A stretch of 64,000 bases of DNA from Diospyros lotus (lineage: Eukaryota; Streptophyta; Magnoliopsida; Ericales; Ebenaceae), in the NCBI RefSeq assembly GCF_014633365.1, contig NC_068349.1, positions 28,100,753-28,164,752 on the forward strand, given 5' to 3'. Below the pieces are notes generated by a model. It was not told where the DNA came from. It ran no database searches and saw only the letters and a list, made by a program, of their open reading frames with translations. The translations under genes and the position numbers were made by a program. Positions 57,484 through 64,000 of this stretch are shown piece after piece (positions within the stretch are counted from its first letter, which is position 1; every line of letters starts with the position of its first letter).

Positions 57484-59943
57484 ATGGTAGACACTCGTAG
57501 GCACCGACGAACTCTCTCTCAAGGTGTAGAAACACGCTTACCACCGCCGAACTCTCAACAAGAGGGAGTACCTCCCATTATTCTAGTTTCTCACCTGCAA
57601 GGAGCACTTTCACCTCCTCCCAACTCTCAGCCACAGGGAGGTTCCTGCTCTACATACCCAAATCTGCAAGTGGGGTACTAGCCAGCCCCACCTCCGCTTA
57701 ATATTGGCTCACAAGCATACCCTGCCAATCAAGCTGGCACTTCATGACTGCCACTGCGCATGGTCCCATGGGATGAGTATGAAGCATTAAGATAACAACA
57801 TGCTGAGGGTATGCAGGCACTCCGAGACATAGATGGGATACTCCATGGCATGATGCCTAGAGGGACATTGCCCGATACCTTGAGAAAGTTTATACCAGAA
57901 TCTATGCCGCCACCTGAATCTCATCCTGATCCGAGAGCTGATTCCTATCAGGAAGCTACTCCTGATTCTCATTTTTGGTCCTCTCCTCGTCGGGAAGGTA
58001 AGCTGAAATCACCACCACCAAGAAGGAATCCTCATGTTGTGCTCAAAAGAAATGAGAACCCAAGAATGGAGAATAGGGCTAGGAGCCCACAAAGACGAAG
58101 GTACCATGAAACTGTGGCCAGTATGCCAACAAGATCGGATAACCAAGCAACAACAAGTATACAAGAAAACATGAAATGGGTAGTTGAAGAAGTACTTGAA
58201 GGAAAGAAATTGATCCCAGCCACGGAGGAGCAACAATGCAGAAAATGTCCATTTACTACAGATATATTAGAGAAGCCACTACCTAGAAAATTCAAGATGC
58301 CCCAAATCACCCCTTATTCTGGCAAGGATGATCCCTATGATCACATTCAAAACTATAAGTCGTTGATGATATTGCATGGATGGGACAATTACTTAATGTG
58401 CCGAGCCTTCTCCTTAACTCTATTAGGGCATGCCAAAACATGGTTCAACAGTTTACCTGAGGCCTCTATCTCTTCACTCGGTCAGCTCAGAACGGAATTT
58501 GTTGGCATTTATGATTAATAGTCAAAGAAAAAAGATGCCACATACTTGTTTAGTATTTGACAGAGGAACAAAGAAACTCTGCGTCAGTATGTGGATAGAT
58601 TTCGGAACGCCACCCTCGAAGTTCTTGATTTTCCAATTACAATGGCAATGTCTGCTATGTTACACGGAACACGGCTAACTCCCCTACAAGAATCATTATC
58701 TTTGGACCCACCAACATCCCTAGCAGATTTGTTTACTAGAGCAAATAAATACATGCTCCATACAGAAATTATGAGAGTTATAGGTGGGAATGGGGACAGA
58801 GAGCGAAAAAGGAAGGAACGTGATGTTGAAGAAAACTCCAGACGGGTTAGGGGATCAGATGTACCTTGGCCCCAGTTCCACTATTATACCAAACTACTCC
58901 AACCTCGGTTGGCCATACTTGCAGCCATCGAAGTGTTAGGTCTCATTTTAGTCTCGAAAAAAGTTGACCATCCCATGGGAAAAAATAGGGAAGAATATTG
59001 TAGGTATCACAGGACATGTAGTCATTCCACTGACCAGTGCCAAGAATTGAAAAATCAGATTAAAATACTCGTCCAAGAAGGGCATTTGCAAAGATATGTA
59101 CAGAATGAAGAAGAAGAAGAAGAAGAAGAAGAAGAAGAAGAAGAAGAAGAAGAAGAAGGTAGGGAACCCCGACGAAGGGAGGACATGCATGAGGGGTAAG
59201 AAAGGAAAAATCCAAGACAACAAGAGAGGGGGAGAGATCGCAGGCAAGACCCCCCTCTAGATAACGAACCAACCCACAAAGCTATCCATGTTATTTTAGG
59301 AGGTGAAACCCTAGCTAGAGACACTTCAGCCTCACGAAAGGCATATGCCCGTCTGGCCTATCAGGTTAATTTAGTGATGGAGGTTAGAGAAGATGAGGAG
59401 CCAATTACATTCACTCTTACTGATAAAGGTGATATAATACTCCCTCACGATGATCCAATGGTAATTTCTACAATTGTTTCCAAATTCCCCATTAGTAGAA
59501 TCTTAGTGGATAGCGGTAGTTCTATTAATTTGATATACTGGAATTGCTTTGAACAAATGCATATATCTCATAATCGATTAAGGAAAGTGTCCTTCCCCCT
59601 ATATAGCTTCACCGGGGAGGCTGTTCCAGTGGCAGGGTCCATTCAGTTACCAATCACATTGGGCATAGACCCCTAAAGCATGACTCGACAGGCAAACTTT
59701 ATGGTGGTCAAAGCCCCTTCAGCAGCATACAACATGATTTTGGGCCGCCCACTACTCAATGATATAAGGGTCATAGTGTCCTCCTACTACATAAAGATGA
59801 AGTTCCCCACACTTGCAGGGGTGGGACAGGTTCAAAGGGATCAAAAGAAGGCACACACTTGCTACATGTCATCCAAAAAAGGGAAAAAGAGCGAAGAGAT
59901 TTTATCCATTGCTAAGACAAGCCACGAAAGGACATGCCCTTAA
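57484..59943 (+). pseudogene. Gag-protease frame of non-autonomous Tat element D, with eight in-frame stops
   Basis: From ATG 57484 one reading frame of 820 codons runs to the stop at 59941-59943 without a frameshift. It is interrupted by stops at 57679, 57745, 57793, 58516, 58519, 58558, 59197 and 59674. The N-terminus is basic and proline-rich. Gag motifs follow: KMPQITPYSGKDDPYDHI, then LLGHAKTWFNSLP and NKETLRQYVDRFRNA. A zinc-finger-like EYCRYHRTCSHSTDQC (about 58990-59040) and a poly-Glu tract are next. The protease is at 59374-59943: RILVDSGSSINLIY, YSFTGEAVPV, APSAAYNMILGRPLL. The stops fit CAA, CAG or CGA changed by one C-to-T step. RT, RNase H and integrase are absent downstream. 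Confidence 0.88.
59107..59158 (+). repeat. (GAA)n microsatellite coding poly-Glu in gag
   Basis: About 17 GAA units inside the gag frame, between the zinc finger and protease. Confidence 0.95.
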
Positions 59944-60222
59944 GAGAAGGCAATCAACTACCGTTAATGCCCTCAAAGAGAAAAGGGGAGTAAAATTCAG
60001 ACACATTCAAGAGAGACTATGTTAAAGATCGAGAAACTAAATTATTTGAAATTGTCCATGATCCGTGTATTTCGTGATCAAAGACAACAATAAGACCCCA
60101 AAATGAAACAGTGGATGTACTTATTTACGTACTAACTCATTCAAAAAAATGTCAACGTTTTCATCACGCATTACGTTATGAAAGTTTGTTGGCTATGTTT
60201 TGCTTCCAAAAAATAAAAACAA
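59944..60222 (+). other. Junction region after protease, no coding homology
   Basis: About 280 bp between the end of the gag-protease frame and the minisatellite. A pol would be expected to begin here; I see no RT motif in any frame. Confidence 0.5.
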
Positions 60223-60975
60223 AGTCAAGCCCGTTGCCCCACTCATAGCCCGACATCGAGGAAAAAATAAACTCAAGTCTGTTACCCCACTCACAGCCCA
60301 ACAACGAGGGAAAAAACAAACTCAAACTCTTTGCCCCACTCACGGCCCGGTAACGAGGAAAAAACAAACTCAAGCCCGTTGTCTCGCTTAATGCCTGGCA
60401 ACGAGGGAAAAACAAATTCAAGCCCATTGCCTCTCTCACAGCCTGGCAACGCGAAAAAAATAGATTCAACCCTGTTGCACCACTCATGGCCCGGGAACGA
60501 GGGAAAAATACATTCAAACCCATTGCCCCGCTCATGGCTCGACAACTAGGGAAAATTGGATTCAAACCCGTTGCCTCGCTCATGGCCCCATAACGAGGGA
60601 AAAATACAGTCAAGCCTATTGCCCCGCTCACGGCCCAGCAATGAGGTAAAAATACATTCAAACTCGTTGCCCCGCTCATGGCTCGGCAAAGAGGTGAAAC
60701 TACACTCAAGCTCGTTGTCCCACTCATGGCCTGGCAACGAGGGAAAAATACATTCAAGCTCGTTACCTTGCTCATAGCCCGACAATAAGGGAAAGATAAA
60801 CTCAAGCTCGTTGCCCCGCATACAACCCAGCAACGAGAAAAAAATAAATTCAAACCTGTTGCCCCGCTCACAGCCCTACAACGAGGGAAAAATAAACTCA
60901 AGCCCATTGTCCTACTCACAGCCCGACAACAAGGGAAATGCAAGTGCAAACCTATTATCCTGCGCATAACGAAAT
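60223..60975. repeat. 48-bp minisatellite, about 15 units
   Basis: The unit is of the type 'caagcccgttgccccactca' followed by 'cagcccgacaacgagggaaa' and 'aataaactcaa'. Copies differ by roughly 10-20 percent and have occasional indels. Because 48 is a multiple of three, the minus strand is open across the array (60176-61021, 281 codons) as a 16-residue repeat, but this is antisense to the element. It lies where the pol 3' half and 3' UTR should be. Tandem repeats in this position are a known trait of Tat-lineage elements. Confidence 0.92.
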
Positions 60976-61233
60976 AACCGGGAGCAGAATCAAACTCATT
61001 GTTCAGTGCATAGTTCGACATCTATGGAAACTGAACTTATTAATATATCTACCTCTTACTTCTGCAAAGGAATTGAAAAGCACTAGAGCCCAGAAATTTA
61101 AAGGCATGGTGTGAGAACATGCTCGAGAGGATGTGTAGAAGATGAAGAGGCTAAAAGAGAAGTAATGTTCAAAAGTTTACAGGACAAAATACTCTTTCAC
61201 CAGGAACTCCCAGCCAAAAGACTAGGGAGCAAT
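60976..61233 (+). other. 3' untranslated region and polypurine tract of element D
   Basis: Non-coding; ends in aaaagactagggagcaat directly before the LTR start TGATATGCCC. The purine stretch agactagggag is the likely PPT. Confidence 0.7.
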
Positions 61234-62385
61234 TGATATGCCCTGCAAACTTGGAGAGTCACGGGACCAAAAAGAGTTGTGAAACATGGACATAAAGCCA
61301 AAAGGGCCAACGGGTTGCAAGAGATAAGGGAAACATGCTGAAGGAGCAAGAAGTCAAGCCGAGACCAAGTAGGGAGGACACACTCGGTCATGACCTAGTG
61401 GATGTGACACTACTTTCGTTTTTCAGGCATAACACTCTTATCCGAGCTCCAATTGAGGTGATTCAAAATCCTATAGAAATTCAAAAGAATTATCTACAAC
61501 TTTTGTGTTTTGAGTTTTAAGAGATACCGACTGCATCAAGGCTGAAATCAGCAGAGACCAACTAGGGAGGACCCACTCAGTCATAACCGAGTGGGTGTGA
61601 TACTGCTTTGGTTTTTCGGGCATAACTCTCTTGTCTGAGCTTTGGTTGAGGTGATTCAAAATCCTTTCAAAAGATAAGAGAACTATCTATAACTTTCATG
61701 TTTTGAGTTTTGAGAGATACGAGCTTCATTAAGGTGAAAATGTGCTTCAAGTTGAGGCATGAGAACCACTCAAGACCAATCCAAGAAAAAGCACAAAAGA
61801 AGGCATCGAAGCCAAGTAAGAAAAGACCCACTCGGTTGCCCCCACTCAGTCATGACCGAGTGGGTATCATTTACGCCCTTGCGAATGGGCTCCAAGACTC
61901 TTAGATGGGCCGCAAAATCTATGGAATGGGCTACGAGACTCTCGCCGCAATTGTCGCACGTCTCCCCTCTCCCTCCTCTATAAAAAGGAGGCCACGCCTT
62001 TGACATAGGGGACACACTCTTGGACCCCTCAACACAATTTTTCACTTTTGCTCTTGAGAACTGACTTAGGCATTAGAAGGTTTGCATGAGAACCCCCACC
62101 CGCGCCCCTAACGGTGTTCTAGTCTTGCAACCCACTCGGTCATCAAGGTCACTCGTTCATCAAAGGCCGCTCAGTCATCCAAGGGCACTTGGTCATCCAG
62201 GGGCACTCGAGCATCCAGGGGCACTCGGTCATCTCAGGGGCACTCAATCATCTTAGGGCCCTTCGGTCATCCAAGGGCACTCGAGCATCCAGTGCCATTA
62301 GGTCATGCAGGCCACTCGTTCATCAAACTTACTCGTTCATCAAGGGCCACTCGTTCATCAGACCCAATCGTTCATCAGACTCTCA
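61234..62385 (+). mobile_element. 3' LTR of element D, truncated on the right
   Basis: It starts TGATATGCCCTGCAAACTTGG and follows the 5' LTR through the palindromic 'ctcggtcatgacc' words, the TATA-like 'cctctataaaaaggagg' (61974-61990) and the 18-bp array (62130-62375). It then breaks off at 'catcagactctcac', whereas the 5' LTR goes on for about 165 bp. Because the end is lost, no target duplication can be checked. The two LTRs differ at many positions, so the insertion is old. Confidence 0.85.
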
Positions 62386-63475
62386 CCAAAAATTGGAAAA
62401 AAAAATTCTAGAAATTAAATTAGGGCTTGAGGAGTGTTCCAGAGGCTCAAAAATGGGGTTTTGAGCACAAGGTGACATTCGAGGAGGCGACGCCAGTGTG
62501 GGCGTTTGGTCAGATTTTTCCCTCCAAATGGGTTAAGGTAATTAATTTATTTCTTTTTGAATTATTTATGTGATGTGAGATAATGTATAAGTGTTGGTTG
62601 GATTATGCCCTCGATTGGTGTTCGTTGGAAGTTATTGATGGGTGGTTTTGCGGTGTTTGGCAAAAACATAGGCCCTGGTATAATGTTTGATGTATGATTG
62701 GGTTTTTATGTATTTGCATCTAGGTTCTACCGAGGAGGCGGTGGTCCTAGAAGAGTTCAGAGTTCAGCCAGGCGTATTTGCCATGGGCAAAGAAGAGACT
62801 TCGAGCTAGGTAAGAGATGACCCCAAGGGTGGTGGCCTTGCGAATGTCTTGTTTACATTCATTTGCACCCTTACTGAGTCTTTATAACTCATGAGGTTTT
62901 ACCTCATGTTGTAGATGTTGCAAGCCCAGATGCAAGCATGGATAATGTCGGGAGGTTGAAGTGGCGACTAGCGTTGTTGCCCAAGTTTGTATGTTGTATT
63001 CATTCCTATATTTATATTCTGTGTTGGATTTATATGTTGTTGGGTGCTGGATGGTATCCAGTTTGATGTAATCAAGATAGTGTTGTATGTGATTATGAGT
63101 TTTGTGTTGTAAATGGCTTTGGTTTGGTTAAGCCAAGTTGTCGGATCGTGTAAAGATCAAAAAGGTAATTCCCATAAATCCCTAATGCTCAGCGAATTTT
63201 GATGTGTTGTTTGTGCCTGGGTTACCTTTGGCTTGTTGTGTGGCAAGTTGAAGAAAGATGAAACTCACTCGAGTTTCTAGTCCTGTTCCGCTGTGTTTCT
63301 TTATTGTTTTGGAACTGATTTCTCGAGTGAAGCGAAGGGAAAGACAAAGCCTAGTCCCCACCTAAGGCATTTCCCGATGAAACATAGTCCATCTCTTCAT
63401 TAGTTTGGTTGTGTGTGTGAGTAATCCAGGTGATTATTCATCGGTAGCGCCCGTAGGTGGGAGCGGGTTGTTACA
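62386..63475 (+). mobile_element. 5' LTR (right part) of a gypsy element entering from the right
   Basis: The last bases, ggtgggagcgggttgttaca (63456-63475), are a typical gypsy LTR end and are followed by a PBS. The end resembles the reverse complement of the starts of the solo LTRs at 30951 and 36231, so it is probably the same family D. The beginning of the LTR is missing; it is joined directly to the truncated LTR of element D. No coding sequence. Confidence 0.7.
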
Positions 63476-63476
63476 C

Positions 63477-63489
63477 TTAGTATCAGAGC
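63477..63489 (+). promoter_or_regulatory. Primer-binding site of the right-hand gypsy element
   Basis: TTAGTATCAGAGC, one change from TTGGTATCAGAGC (initiator tRNA-Met type), directly after the LTR end. Confidence 0.8.
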
Positions 63490-64000
63490 AATGGATAGAG
63501 TGATGAGTTAAGGGTGTTTGGCGTAAGGTGGATGAAGGTTGATCCATTGGCCTTGAAAGTAGGACTTGTGATCCAAGGACCCTAGGGATTGGGTCAAGGA
63601 GATGAGGCCTATGATGGTTTGAATGGTGTGCTCAAATATTCCTGTTAGAGGAATAGAAAAATATTATGGGTTGAGATGATAACCCATAAGAGGTATATAG
63701 GTCGAGCAAAGAAGAACCAAAAACCCAAGAGTGGGTGTGGTGTTAAGAAACCCAAATGTGAAAATTTGGGGATATTAATCGTTCTAAGGATGATAATTCC
63801 TTGAGATTAATGTGTTGAGGTTCATGTGGGGCACAAAGTTGAATCATAACAAGAGTCATGAAGGGGCAAAGAAAGCCTGAGGCATAACTAATCCGAAGGG
63901 GATTAGTGGAGCATCCCTATGTTGGGGATTTGGCCAAGCATGTATGAGGGAATAGTGTTTTTTCCTTAAAGGTGGTGCGGTAAGGCTTATGTGCTTGAGA
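63490..64000 (+). mobile_element. Leader of the right-hand gypsy element
   Basis: About 510 bp after the PBS with no long open frame and no gag motif. The gag start is presumably beyond the window edge. Confidence 0.5.

Noticed and set aside
60223..60975. Possible CRISPR array
   Set aside because: Units are contiguous and similar along their whole length with no unique spacers, and the genome is a plant's.
60176..61021. 281-codon open frame on the minus strand
   Set aside because: It is the open antisense reading of a 48-bp minisatellite. A period divisible by three keeps it open. There is no homology or promoter, and it runs against the element's direction.

Overview
This window is plant nuclear DNA, most likely from an angiosperm with a large, repeat-rich genome; the species cannot be told from the sequence. 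It is AT-rich and full of stop codons. Every recognisable coding trace belongs to an LTR retrotransposon (Ty3/gypsy Tat lineage, Ty3/gypsy chromoviruses, Ty1/copia, TRIM/Cassandra-like). I found no host gene, no tRNA or rRNA gene, no CRISPR array and nothing bacterial. The only long intact reading frame is a 1550-residue gag-pol polyprotein at 43587-48239 on the minus strand.

Layout. 1-5849: decayed minus-strand Tat-lineage element (gag, protease, RT, two RNases H, integrase). Its LTR starts near 5850 and is split at 6163/14949 by an old chromovirus (6164-14943, target-site duplication AGTGG). 15290-15531: SIRE-like copia LTR fragment. 17475-22610: two copia 3' ends facing away from each other; the plus-strand one is split by a solo LTR (20048-21903, TSD CCTTA). 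23608-24475: long foldback. 25637-30076: Tat gag and LTR relics beside another large LTR. 30560-33714: Tat RT/RNase H fragment split by a 2.57-kb solo LTR. 35180-39720: gag-like pseudogene split by a solo LTR (TSD GTTTG) that itself contains a solo LTR (TSD AAAAT). 39996-51154: copia LTR split by the young intact chromovirus (40897-51021, TSD AATAT). 51155-53794: Cassandra-like LTR with a trace of 5S RNA, then another LTR split by a copia solo LTR. 53795-62385: non-autonomous Tat element with only gag-protease. Its 5' LTR is split by a TRIM-derived composite (54408-56792, TSD CCGAG) that carries a piece of a chromovirus integrase, and that piece is itself split by a solo LTR (TSD GTTAC). 62386-64000: LTR end, primer-binding site and leader of a further gypsy element that runs off the window.

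How it fits together. The window is a record of nested insertions, up to three levels deep. The best candidates for something unusual are: (1) the composite at 54408-56792, with TRIM LTRs as 181-bp terminal inverted repeats around a captured integrase fragment, inserted as one unit with a 5-bp duplication; (2) dense arrays of short palindromic motifs with a central CG inside several unrelated LTR families, most strikingly 17 copies of ATTCGAAT in about 545 bp of each LTR of the young chromovirus. The young chromovirus is the only element that looks potentially active. Non-autonomous elements such as the TRIM and the gag-protease Tat element would depend on proteins made elsewhere.
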